Part shown: in pieces, positions 1 to 7,547 of the stretch
Layout of the letters: every line of letters begins with the position of its first letter
Numbering within the stretch: the stretch's first letter is position 1
Origin: SZUA-36 sp963774415
Lineage (GTDB): Bacteria > Pseudomonadota > Gammaproteobacteria > Xanthomonadales > SZUA-36
DNA: 64,000 nt
Direction: 5' to 3'
Assembly (NCBI GenBank): GCA_963774415.1
Contig: CAVZEU010000001.1
Span: forward strand, 558,001 to 622,000
Made by a program: the position numbers and the translations under genes
The notes under the pieces: generated by a model
The model's input: the letters and a program-made list of their open reading frames with translations, nothing else
Databases searched by the model: none
Told to the model about the DNA's origin: nothing

Positions 1-573
1 CGGTGTCGCTGCGTCCGTCGGGCAGGCGGCAAGCTGCTCGTCGCTCATCTCGAACTCGATTTCCTGCGCGGCCACGGCCGTCTCGCTGGCGCCCTTGGAG
101 CCGATAGCGCGGGCTACCGGACAGAAATGCCCGCCCGCGCCGACCACCAGGCTGGCGCGGATCGTGTCGTTGACGATCCAGCGGCCAGCGTCCCGCCGCA
201 TGCCCTCGAAGCTTTCCCCGAGGCGCAGTTCCGCACCGCAGCGGCGCAACAGGTAGTGATCGAATTCGATGCGGCGAATGGCGTAACTGACCGGCTCTCC
301 CGGAAAGTGGGAACTTACCGGGCGCTGGCCGATCTGGCCGGTACGAAACGCGTGAATCGGCTGCAGTACGTGGTCGCGGGCGTATTCGTCGAGGTCGAGT
401 TCCAGTTCCCGTATGACGGCCGGCGTCACCCAGCCGGCGCAAACCTTGTCGCGCGGAAACTGCGCCTTGTCCATGACCACCACTTTCAGCCCGGCGCGCG
501 TCAGCGACCATGCGAGCGTGGAGCCGGCGGGGCCGCCGCCGACGATGAGCACGTCCGTATCAAGCATCGGCAT
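1..573 (-). CDS. Geranylgeranyl-reductase-like FAD-dependent oxidoreductase (3' part missing)
   Basis: Translated from the reverse strand, this gives 191 residues before the window ends, so roughly the C-terminal half is missing. The N-terminus has a dinucleotide-binding Rossmann signature (VLIVGGGPAGSTLAW) about residues 6-20, then DKAQFPRDKVCAGW. Both are typical of the geranylgeranyl reductase / FixC / tryptophan-halogenase-like flavoproteins, which reduce or oxidise isoprenoid and lipid double bonds with bound FAD. The ATG at 573 overlaps the end of the cyclopropane synthase gene by 14 bases, so the two are almost certainly co-translated. An alternative ATG lies two codons downstream. The substrate cannot be told; a membrane-lipid modification is inferred from the neighbour. 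Confidence 0.8.
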   Translation of the reverse strand, partial: MPMLDTDVLIVGGGPAGSTLAWSLTRAGLKVVVMDKAQFPRDKVCAGWVTPAVIRELELDLDEYARDHVLQPIHAFRTGQIGQRPVSSHFPGEPVSYAIRRIEFDHYLLRRCGAELRLGESFEGMRRDAGRWIVNDTIRASLVVGAGGHFCPVARAIGSKGASETAVAAQEIEFEMSDEQLAACPTDAATP

Positions 574-1831
574 AGACGTGCGCCCGTGACCGGGGCAGCG
601 CGTTGTTCTCCTCCCGCGTGAACAGCACCTGGAAAAGCTGCAGCTGCCCCGTGGTGAAGGCCGCCTTGGAACCCGCCAGGTACAGCCGCCAGCAGCGCAC
701 GAAGCGCTCGTCCATCATGGCCCGGACCTCGTCGGCGTGTTGCTCGAAGCGCCCGAGCCAGGCGTCCAGCGTACGCGCGTAGTGCAGCCTCAGGTTCTCG
801 ACATCCAGCACCGACATGCCCGCCGGTTCGAAAATATCCATCATCTCCCGCAGCGTCGGCGGGTAGGCGCCGGGGAAAATCCGCCGTTCTATCCAGGCGT
901 TGATCGGTTTCGGGCGGTTGCGTCCGATGCTGTGGATGAGGCCGCGGCCGCCCGGTCGCAGGCACTGCCCGATCACCCGCCCAAGTACCGGGTAATGGCG
1001 CGGGCCGACGTGCTCGAGCATACCGATCGAGACGAAGACATCGTACGCTCCGCTGATGTTGCGGTAGTCGTCGAGTACGTAATTCACACGCTCCGCCAGG
1101 CCCAGCGCCCGCGCTTTCTCGCGGGCATATTTCACTTGTTCGCGGGAGATGTTGTAGGCCGTGACTTCGACATCGTGGTGCTGAGCCATGTAAAGTGCGA
1201 AACCGCCCCAGCCGCAGCCGGCCTCGACCACCCGGTCACCCGGCTGCAGTTGCAGTTTGCGGCAAACATGGCGCATCTTGGCGACCTGTGCCGCTTCCAG
1301 TTCCATGCCCGCTTCGGGGTAATAGGCACAGGTATACTGCATCGCCTCGGTATCCAGCCACAGGCGGTAAAAATCGTTACCGATGTCGTAGTGGTGGTGG
1401 ATGTTGTCGGCCGCCCTGCGCAGCGTGTTGCGAATCGTGCGATTATACAGCGCACCCTTGAGCCGCTCGGGCCATCGCCATCGCGTCCCCCTTTGCATGC
1501 CCCGGTACACCGCTGCCAGTAGACCGGCAAGATCGCCGTCGACCCCCACGCGCCCCGCGGCGTAGAGATCGCCCCATTTCAGTTCGGGATTGAGCAACGT
1601 CTGGTAGAGCGCCCCGCGGTCACGGAAATGTATGCTTCCGAGCGAGTCACCGGCATCCGGCGCAACGCTGCAGCCGTCCCACAACTTGATGCGGATGCCC
1701 GGGGAATTCAGGTACCGCAGCAGCTGCTTCGCCAGCCACCGGTCTAGCGCATTGACGTTTTCTGCGGGCAGGGAGCGGGATTCCTGCACAGAGGGCTCTG
1801 CACAAATATTGCTCGGGGCCGTCGTGAACAT
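560..1831 (-). CDS. cfa: Cyclopropane-fatty-acyl-phospholipid synthase family methyltransferase
   Basis: The protein (423 aa) transfers a methylene group from S-adenosylmethionine to cis double bonds of membrane phospholipid acyl chains. Seen: HYDIGNDFY at about 147-155, the tract MQYTCAYY at about 164-171, the SAM-binding glycine motif EAGCGWGG at 203-210, and SIGMLEHVG in the catalytic part, all in family order. An ATG at 1831 follows a strong GGAGG and fits the family length; the reading frame stays open further upstream but shows no family similarity there. The 3' end overlaps the flavoprotein gene. A related fatty-acid methyltransferase (tuberculostearate type) is possible because it too pairs with a flavoprotein. 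Confidence 0.9.
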   Translation of the reverse strand: MFTTAPSNICAEPSVQESRSLPAENVNALDRWLAKQLLRYLNSPGIRIKLWDGCSVAPDAGDSLGSIHFRDRGALYQTLLNPELKWGDLYAAGRVGVDGDLAGLLAAVYRGMQRGTRWRWPERLKGALYNRTIRNTLRRAADNIHHHYDIGNDFYRLWLDTEAMQYTCAYYPEAGMELEAAQVAKMRHVCRKLQLQPGDRVVEAGCGWGGFALYMAQHHDVEVTAYNISREQVKYAREKARALGLAERVNYVLDDYRNISGAYDVFVSIGMLEHVGPRHYPVLGRVIGQCLRPGGRGLIHSIGRNRPKPINAWIERRIFPGAYPPTLREMMDIFEPAGMSVLDVENLRLHYARTLDAWLGRFEQHADEVRAMMDERFVRCWRLYLAGSKAAFTTGQLQLFQVLFTREENNALPRSRAHVYADA

Positions 1832-2010
1832 AAGCCTCCACAGCCTGTTCACTCCGGGGGTTATGGGCTTGCTCGCGTTCGTCCATAGTCTGCTCCGGAA
1901 TACCCGCCAACGGCGCAGCCGGCGGCGAGGGCTGAATACGGAACTTGCCTGTTGGATTATACCGCAAGAATCCCGGTCTTCAATCGAGGGCCCCGAAGGC
2001 CACTCTGCCT

Positions 2011-3024
2011 TCAATCCTGCCGGATCAGCACGCCGGCGCCCTTGATGGCGTCCTCTTTCAGCGCCAGCAAGGCCTCGTTGGCCTCGCTCATCGGAAAGAT
2101 TTCGATGTGAGTGTGGATACCGGCGACAGCCGCTTCGGCGATGAACTCCCGGCCGTCCTCGCGGGTATTGTTGGCCACCGAGCGCAGCAGCCGCTCCCAG
2201 TAAATATCGGCGTACCTGATTTCCGGAATCGGGCTCATGTGGATACCGCCCAGCACCAGGCTGCCGCCCCGGTCCAGTGCCGCCAACGCGGCGGGTACGA
2301 TCTCGCCGGCCGGAGCGAAAATGATCGCGGCGTCGAGCTTGACCGGGGGCGTATCGAAGGTCCCGCCCACCCAGGCCGCACCGAGTTCTCCGGCGAGTTG
2401 CTGGTGGCGTTCCTGATCGCGCGTGCAGACATATACCTCGGCGCCGCGGTGTCGCGCGATCTGGATCGCGATGTGGCCGGCCGCGCCGAAACCGTAGATT
2501 CCGAGCCGCGCACCTTTCCAGCCGTCGATCCCGCACTGGCGCAGGCAGCGGTAGCCGATAATCCCGGCACACAACAGCGGCGCAACCTCGGTATCGCTCA
2601 GTTCCCCGGGCAGAGGATAGACAAAATCCGCCGGCGCCCTGACGAATTCGGCAAACCCGCCGTTGCGCGTCCAGCCGGTGAATTCAGGCGACTCGCACAG
2701 GTTTTCGCGTCCCGAGCGGCAGAAGCGGCAGCGCCCGCAGGTTGAGTGCAGCCACGGAATGCCGACGCGCTGGCCCGTTTTCAGCCGTGCCGGGTCCGGG
2801 GACGATTCGACCGTGCCGACGACCTGGTGGCCCGGAACGATCGGAAACCGGTAGCGTGCGGGATCGAGCTCCCCTTCCACCACGTGCAGGTCGGTGCGGC
2901 AGATGCCGCAGGCGCTGACGCGGACCAGCACTTCGCCGTCCCCTGCCCGCGGCTTGTCGATCCGTGTCCAGGCCAACGGCTTCTCGTTGATGGGCCGGCA
3001 GGCCCGCAATAACTGGGCGTACAC
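2011..3024 (-). CDS. Zinc-dependent alcohol dehydrogenase (AdhP-like)
   Basis: Medium-chain dehydrogenase/reductase of 337 aa that would oxidise alcohols or reduce aldehydes with NAD(P). Catalytic-zinc ligands are visible as Cys39 (ACGICRTD), His66 (PGHQ) and the Cys of PLLCAG near 158. The structural-zinc cysteines are at 96, 99, 102 and 110. The nucleotide fold shows GIYGFGAAGH near 176. The usual GHE after the histidine is GHQ here. The start is GTG at 3024, one base after the stop of the YceI lipoprotein gene, with GGTAAGTAAGG just upstream, so it is probably the last gene of the b561/YceI operon. The 179-base gap before cfa holds no gene. Confidence 0.88.
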   Translation of the reverse strand: MYAQLLRACRPINEKPLAWTRIDKPRAGDGEVLVRVSACGICRTDLHVVEGELDPARYRFPIVPGHQVVGTVESSPDPARLKTGQRVGIPWLHSTCGRCRFCRSGRENLCESPEFTGWTRNGGFAEFVRAPADFVYPLPGELSDTEVAPLLCAGIIGYRCLRQCGIDGWKGARLGIYGFGAAGHIAIQIARHRGAEVYVCTRDQERHQQLAGELGAAWVGGTFDTPPVKLDAAIIFAPAGEIVPAALAALDRGGSLVLGGIHMSPIPEIRYADIYWERLLRSVANNTREDGREFIAEAAVAGIHTHIEIFPMSEANEALLALKEDAIKGAGVLIRQD

Positions 3025-3025
3025 C

Positions 3026-3733
3026 TTACTTACCTCTGAAACGGCGCCCCGTCAGCGAGAAACTGACATCTAACGTGTCCGCAACCTGTAATGCCCCGTG
3101 CAGCGCGCTGTACGGCGTAATGCCATAATCCGTCTGGCGTACCTGAAACGAACCGCTGATGTGCAGTTCCTTGTCGTTGCGACGGACGTCGACGGGTACT
3201 TCGATCGCATTACTGGTGCCATGCAGGTAAAGGCTGCCGACCGCGGTGGTGGAACCTTTTGCCGCTCTGAGCTCCCCGATGTGGACATACAATGCCGGAT
3301 AACGGCCGGCCTGAAGCGAATCCAGCATGTGCGCCCGGGTGCCCGCGATCGCATCCTCCGAGATGGTGTCGTCGAACCCCAGGTGGCGGCGGGCGGCGGG
3401 ATCATCGACTTTCAACGCCTGCAGCGCCAAGCGCAGGTCCGCGCTCGATCGCCCGGACGAGAACAGCGCAAATCCTTCCAGGTCGCGGCTGGAAATGGCG
3501 TGCCGGTGGCCGAGTCCCGCCAATGGTCCCGCTGCGTCGACCAGTATCCAGACGTCGGACTCGCCCGGGTCGATTGCAAAAACATCCTGGCCAGCCTTGG
3601 CGGCCCTTTCGTACTCAGCGGTGTCGAGAACCGGTTCCGCGGCAGATGGCTTGGCAACGGGCCTGGGCCGCGACGCACAGCCGGCCAGGAGGACGACCAA
3701 AGCGAATACCAACGCCAATCGTATTTTATTCAC
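3026..3733 (-). CDS. YceI-domain lipoprotein
   Basis: Protein of 235 aa with a lipoprotein signal peptide (lipobox LLAGC, Cys19) followed by a short linker and a YceI-like beta-barrel domain. YceI proteins bind isoprenoid-type amphiphiles in the periplasm. The N-terminal half departs from the classic family: the usual opening strand is replaced by DPGESDVWILVDAAG. The C-terminal SFQVRQTDYGI is typical. It starts at GTG 3733 and overlaps the upstream YceI gene by 8 bases. It is a diverged second YceI, probably anchored in a membrane while its neighbour is soluble. Exact ligand unknown. Confidence 0.8.
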   Translation of the reverse strand: MNKIRLALVFALVVLLAGCASRPRPVAKPSAAEPVLDTAEYERAAKAGQDVFAIDPGESDVWILVDAAGPLAGLGHRHAISSRDLEGFALFSSGRSSADLRLALQALKVDDPAARRHLGFDDTISEDAIAGTRAHMLDSLQAGRYPALYVHIGELRAAKGSTTAVGSLYLHGTSNAIEVPVDVRRNDKELHISGSFQVRQTDYGITPYSALHGALQVADTLDVSFSLTGRRFRGK

Positions 3734-4301
3734 TCGTGTCGCCCCCGGCTGGCACCAGTTGAAGATGGAACCGGACTTTCACCGCGGTCGCGATCGTCTC
3801 GTCGGACGCCCACTCTCCGGCACCGATGTCAAAATCAGTGCGTTGAAGCACCAGCTTCCCGTCCAGGCGGGCCTGACCGCCACCGTGGCCGGCCGACCAA
3901 CTGAACGGCACGTCGATCGCCTTCTTTACGCCTTTCAATTCCAGCGTCCCGCTGGCGACGAACTGATCGCCGCCCGTGGATCGGAGCGTCTCGCTGTGGA
4001 AGCGTGCGCGGGGGAACCGGTCGGCCGCGAACCATTCCGGCTTGAGGATTTCGGCGTTGAGGTCCTCGCTGTCCATGTCCGCGCTGGCGATGTCCACTTG
4101 CACGTCCAATATCCCGGCAACGGGATCGTCCGGGTGCAGGCTGAAGGTCGTTTTGAATTGATGGAACTCGCCGACGGTTTCCTGGCCTTCGTAGCTTACG
4201 ACGAACTGCAGACGGCTGGCCCCCGGGTCTGCGACCCAACTGCCATCGGCAAAGGCGGGCGACCCGACCGCCATGACGAAAAACAAGAGCAGTGCTTTCA
4301 T
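3726..4301 (-). CDS. YceI family periplasmic protein
   Basis: Protein of 191 aa with a cleavable signal peptide (MKALLLFFVMAVGSPAFA) and a full YceI barrel: WVADPGASRLQF near the start, PEWFAADRFPRARF in the middle and LQRTDFDIGAGEW near the end. The family binds polyisoprenoid-like lipids or amides. Its ATG overlaps the stop of the cytochrome b561 gene by 4 bases (ATGA), the usual YceJ-YceI pairing. The reading frame is open upstream, but the signal peptide fixes the start. Confidence 0.9.
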   Translation of the reverse strand: MKALLLFFVMAVGSPAFADGSWVADPGASRLQFVVSYEGQETVGEFHQFKTTFSLHPDDPVAGILDVQVDIASADMDSEDLNAEILKPEWFAADRFPRARFHSETLRSTGGDQFVASGTLELKGVKKAIDVPFSWSAGHGGGQARLDGKLVLQRTDFDIGAGEWASDETIATAVKVRFHLQLVPAGGDTSE

Positions 4302-4846
4302 GGCCTGGTCCCCGGCAGCATGCGCTTCAGAATGGCATTGCGCCTGCGAAAATGATGATTGAGCGCCGCACCCACGTGCATGGCCAGCAGCAGGCACAGG
4401 AGGACGATCAACCCCTGGTGCCAGTGCTTCGCGATAGCTGCCAGGCCCTTGTCGGAACGGGTGATATCCGGCAGTTCGAACCACCAGAACACCCGCAAAG
4501 GAATGTTGGCGGCGGAGTTGATGACCCACCCCGATAACGGCACGAACAGCAGCAATGCATAGAGCAATAACTGGGTCAGCCGCGCCGCCAGCGCTTCCCA
4601 GGCGGGCAAATCCCGCGGCAGCGCGGGTGCGCCGTTTGCGGTGCGAACGGCGATTCGGACCAGCACCAGTGCCAGAATCAATAGGCCGATCGACTTATGC
4701 CAGACGAACAGGTCGAGCTTCGTCGGCGACAGGTGCCAGCCGTCGGCGAGCAGGCCGAGAGGAATCTGAATGAAAATCAGGCCCGCCACCAGCCAGTGCA
4801 GCAACTTGATACCGGCGTGCCAGTTCTGATCCTCATTCGAATTCAT
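4298..4846 (-). CDS. Cytochrome b561 family membrane protein (YceJ-like)
   Basis: Integral membrane protein of 182 aa with four predicted helices and conserved histidines for two b hemes: NWHAGIKLLHW near the N-terminus, WHKSIGL near 55, and HWHQGLIV and AMHVG in the last helix. Proteins of this family shuttle electrons between quinol and periplasmic partners. Chosen start is the ATG at 4846, which gives the family length. It is the first gene of a tight run b561-yceI-yceI-adh. The divergent 136-base gap to the O-methyltransferase should hold its promoter, but I cannot pick one with confidence. Confidence 0.88.
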   Translation of the reverse strand: MNSNEDQNWHAGIKLLHWLVAGLIFIQIPLGLLADGWHLSPTKLDLFVWHKSIGLLILALVLVRIAVRTANGAPALPRDLPAWEALAARLTQLLLYALLLFVPLSGWVINSAANIPLRVFWWFELPDITRSDKGLAAIAKHWHQGLIVLLCLLLAMHVGAALNHHFRRRNAILKRMLPGTRP

Positions 4847-4982
4847 AAGTCCATTTATAGCACCTATTGGGTTGAGAACGGAAATTGTGCGGTGTTTTTT
4901 CACCGCGCGCAGCCGGCATCCTTCGATCCCGCGCGGCCGCAGGTTTTCCTGGTGATACACTATGCGTTTTTTGGATCCGTCC

Positions 4983-5657
4983 ATGTCGAACCGAACCATC
5001 GAACTCACCGAACGCCTTTACCGCTACCTGCTGGATATGTCGCTGCGCGAACCGCCGTTGCTCGCGGCCCTGCGCGAGGAGACCGCGCAGATGCCGGGGC
5101 ACCTGATGCAGATATCGCCCGAGCAGGGTCAGTTCATGGCGCTGCTGGTCAGGCTGCTCGGCGCCCGCCGCTGCATCGAGGTCGGGGTCTTCACCGGTTA
5201 CAGCAGCCTGGCGGTCGCCCGCGCGCTGCCGGATGACGGCGAGCTCATCGCCTGCGACATCTCCGAGGAATACACGGCCGTGGCCCGCCGTTACTGGCGG
5301 AAGGCCGGGGTTGAGGGTCGCATCAAGCTGCATCTCTCGCCGGCCGCGGAGACCTTGCAGACGCTGCTCGACGATAGCGAGGCTTCGAGTTTCGATTTTG
5401 CCTTCATCGACGCCGACAAGACCAATTACGATCGCTACTACGAATTGGTGCTTGAATTATTGCGACCCGGCGGCCTGGTGGCCATCGACAACGTACTGTG
5501 GGACGGCGCCGTGGCCGATCCCGACGACCAGGACGAGGACACGCTGGCTCTGCGGGCGCTCAACGAAAAGCTGCACGGCGACGACAGGGTCGATATCAGC
5601 ATGCTGCCGCTCGGCGACGGATTGACACTGGCGCGCAAGCGCGAAGAAGACGCTTGA
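4983..5657 (+). CDS. Class I SAM-dependent O-methyltransferase (caffeoyl-CoA OMT type)
   Basis: Protein of 224 aa of the Methyltransf_3 family. Motif I is CIEVGVFTGYSSLAVARALP at about 59-78; the metal/substrate segment reads FAFIDADKTNYDRYY, and RPGGLVAIDNVLW follows. These small cytosolic enzymes use a divalent metal to methylate catechol-like hydroxyls. I start at the ATG at 4983, where family similarity begins; an in-frame ATG lies 7 codons upstream. The stop codon lies inside the -35 element of the promoter for the next two genes. Confidence 0.9.
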   Translation: MSNRTIELTERLYRYLLDMSLREPPLLAALREETAQMPGHLMQISPEQGQFMALLVRLLGARRCIEVGVFTGYSSLAVARALPDDGELIACDISEEYTAVARRYWRKAGVEGRIKLHLSPAAETLQTLLDDSEASSFDFAFIDADKTNYDRYYELVLELLRPGGLVAIDNVLWDGAVADPDDQDEDTLALRALNEKLHGDDRVDISMLPLGDGLTLARKREEDA

Positions 5658-5684
5658 CCCGACTATGGCTTCATAGTTCAGACT
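5654..5684 (+). promoter_or_regulatory. Putative MerR-type promoter and operator
   Basis: A good -35 (TTGACC, 5654-5659) and a weaker -10 (CAGACT, 5679-5684) are separated by 19 bases, the over-long spacing that MerR activators correct by twisting DNA. A perfect dyad ACTATG-GCTT-CATAGT (5662-5677) is centred within half a base of the spacer centre. It lies upstream of the small protein and the MerR gene, which suggests autoregulation. The -35 overlaps the stop of the O-methyltransferase. Seen in sequence; function inferred. Confidence 0.6.
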
Positions 5685-5741
5685 GGATTCCGGCGGTGCT
5701 GATAACCGCGCGAATCATCAACTGACACAAGGAGCCTCACT

Positions 5742-5933
5742 ATGAGCGACCAAGGTATGAGCAAGGAGAAATGGGTGGCAATGTTCCGGGAAATCGGCCT
5801 CGACGAGGCGGCCATGCGACAATGGCACCGCCTTTTCGAGCGCCGGCACCCTGCCGGGCACCAGGCGTTTCTCGAGTGGCTGCAGATACCCGAAGCCGAG
5901 ATCGCGGCGATCCGGGCGCAGCAGGGCCATTGA
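5742..5933 (+). CDS. Small protein equivalent to the C-terminal module of the adjacent MerR regulator
   Basis: Protein of 63 aa with its own Shine-Dalgarno (AAGGAG, 5729-5734). Aligned without gaps to the last ~56 residues of the MerR protein encoded 66 bases downstream, about half the positions are identical, including the W-V-x-M, GLDE, M-R-x-W-H, GHQ-x-FLE and E-I-x-x-I-R blocks. It has no DNA-binding region, signal peptide or membrane segment. It may be a free effector-binding or dimerisation module that competes with, or partners, the regulator. Function unknown. Confidence 0.75.
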   Translation: MSDQGMSKEKWVAMFREIGLDEAAMRQWHRLFERRHPAGHQAFLEWLQIPEAEIAAIRAQQGH

Positions 5934-5942
5934 AATCCAGGC

Positions 5943-5965
5943 GGCTGGCGGTGCATCCGCCGGCC
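5943..5965 (+). repeat. Hairpin between the small protein and merR
   Basis: The arms GGCTGGCGG (5943-5951) and CCGCCGGCC (5957-5965) pair over 9 positions with one G-T wobble around the loop TGCAT. There is no T-tract, so it is not a classic terminator. It could stabilise the upstream message or set the ratio of the two products. Confidence 0.45.
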
Positions 5966-5999
5966 GCGTTCCGGCATACCCGCAACCACGGACACCGAG

Positions 6000-6521
6000 A
6001 TGTACACGATCGGCCAAGTCGCAAAGCGTTACGCCCTGTCCCGCAGCGCGCTGATCTACTACGACACGATCGGCCTGCTCCACCCCAGCGGCAGGAGCGT
6101 TGCAAACTACCGGCTGTACTCGGCGAACGACCTGAAAAGGATGGACCGGATCGTGCTTTTGCGCAGCGCCGGTCTGCCGCTGGAAGCCATTGCCGCGTTA
6201 CTGGGAAATGAAGGTGACGAACTGGGCCGGGCGTTGGAGGGCCGCCTGTCCGCGATCAACGACGAAATCCAGCGGCTCAGGAACCAGCAGCAAGTCATCC
6301 TCAGACTCCTGGAAAACGAAAGCACCGTCAAACACAGCCGGGTGATCTCCAGGGAAACCTGGGTGGATATGCTGCGCGCGGCCGGCCTCGACGAGGACGG
6401 CATGCGCAACTGGCACATCGAGTTCGAAAAAACCTCACCCGAAGGCCACCAGGATTTTCTCGAATCCATCGGCATCGATGAGGACGAGATCGAGCGTATT
6501 CGGGGCTGGTCGAGGGGCTGA
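6000..6521 (+). CDS. MerR family transcriptional regulator
   Basis: Protein of 173 aa. The N-terminal winged helix-turn-helix (YTIGQVAKRYALSRSALIYYD, about 2-22) is followed by the second wing, a helical dimerisation segment around 80-105 (DEIQRLRNQQQVILRLL), and a C-terminal module with WVDMLRAAGLDE, MRNWH and GHQDFLE. No metal-binding cysteine cluster is present, so a copper, zinc or mercury sensor is unlikely; the C-terminal module probably senses an organic ligand or protein. It is preceded by the small homologue of that module, and both sit behind a promoter of MerR architecture. Confidence 0.9.
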   Translation: MYTIGQVAKRYALSRSALIYYDTIGLLHPSGRSVANYRLYSANDLKRMDRIVLLRSAGLPLEAIAALLGNEGDELGRALEGRLSAINDEIQRLRNQQQVILRLLENESTVKHSRVISRETWVDMLRAAGLDEDGMRNWHIEFEKTSPEGHQDFLESIGIDEDEIERIRGWSRG

Positions 6522-6609
6522 GGCATTGGCGCGATGCCGCAGGTTTATGTTGCGCCTGGTTCTCCGTTATTATGAGCAGGCCCAAATCAAAACGGAAACC
6601 AGATTATTG

Positions 6610-7122
6610 ATGGACCTCAGCGCCTTGTCCAACATTGCCGAGGCTATGGCGGTGATATTTGCCGTTGTATTCGGAGTCATCCAAGTGCACCAGATTCGTG
6701 GCCAGCGCAGACGCGAATCAGCCCTGGCACTGATGAATTCGCTGCAGACGAGGGGCATGCTCGAGGCACTGCTGGTGCTCGACTCCCTACCGGAGGGTCT
6801 GTCGAAACGCGAACTGGAGGAGCGCCTGGGTGACCGATTCATCTCGCTTCAGGCGCTGTTGGGAACGTGGGAGAGCCTGGGCATACTGGTGTTTCGCGGC
6901 GAGACTTCGCTCGATCTTGTCGATGACTTTTACAGCGGCAGCATCGTGCACTCCTGGAAGAAGTTGCACCGCCTGGTCGAGGATGTGCGGTCGGAGACCG
7001 GCCGGGACACGCGCTGGGAGTGGTTTCAGTGGCTGTCGGAGCGGATGATTGAACGTGAAGCCCCCAAGCTGCCGATCCCGGCCTACGTGGAACACCGCGA
7101 CTGGCGCGATACGCGCGGGTGA
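6610..7122 (+). CDS. Conserved hypothetical membrane-anchored protein (DUF4760-like)
   Basis: Protein of 170 aa starting at the ATG at 6610. It has a single N-terminal helix (IAEAMAVIFAVVFGVIQV, about 9-26) followed by QIRGQRRRESALALM and a soluble alpha-helical domain, the layout of DUF4760-type proteins whose role is unknown. It is transcribed in the direction of merR, 88 bases after it. The frame is open upstream to 6478, but that part overlaps merR and shows no coding character. Confidence 0.65.
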   Translation: MDLSALSNIAEAMAVIFAVVFGVIQVHQIRGQRRRESALALMNSLQTRGMLEALLVLDSLPEGLSKRELEERLGDRFISLQALLGTWESLGILVFRGETSLDLVDDFYSGSIVHSWKKLHRLVEDVRSETGRDTRWEWFQWLSERMIEREAPKLPIPAYVEHRDWRDTRG

Positions 7123-7242
7123 CGGCCATGCCCGCACCTGAGACCTCCCGCCCGCGGCGTCAGCCTCGAAACCGCCAGATCATCGACTGTTTGGCCCCGG
7201 CGCAGCAGGCAGCCTGACAACGAAGTTTACCGGGACACGAAA

Positions 7243-7458
7243 ATGAAAAGGAGCCAAGCGGCGAAAAGTTCGAGGAGACTGGCCAGGCGGCTGGGTTCGT
7301 TGGCGTTCGTGTTGATGGGCGCGATATCGCTGGTCGTGTTCTTTACCGAAGACCAGCTGAGGACAATGGATTTCATGCTCCTAGTTGGCGCCCCCTTCGC
7401 GCTTGCTGGCCTCGCCTACTTCGTGGGCCTGCATTACGACCCGAATACCCCCGAGTGA
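7243..7458 (+). CDS. Small two-helix membrane protein
   Basis: Protein of 71 aa not recognised as a named family. A basic N-terminus (KRSQAAKSSRRLARRLG) precedes two hydrophobic helices, about 18-33 and 43-60, with a short polar turn between, consistent with an inner-membrane hairpin. The ATG at 7243 follows an open stretch without a strong Shine-Dalgarno. It could be a chance open frame, but the two clean hydrophobic segments and base use argue for a real gene. Confidence 0.55.
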   Translation: MKRSQAAKSSRRLARRLGSLAFVLMGAISLVVFFTEDQLRTMDFMLLVGAPFALAGLAYFVGLHYDPNTPE

Positions 7459-7547
7459 GCTGTTTGTCGACCGCTCAAAATTTTACAATGCCGGCCCGAG
7501 AGACAGTGCGGGAGAAAGCCCGGTGTACGAAACAGAGGAGGTCACGA

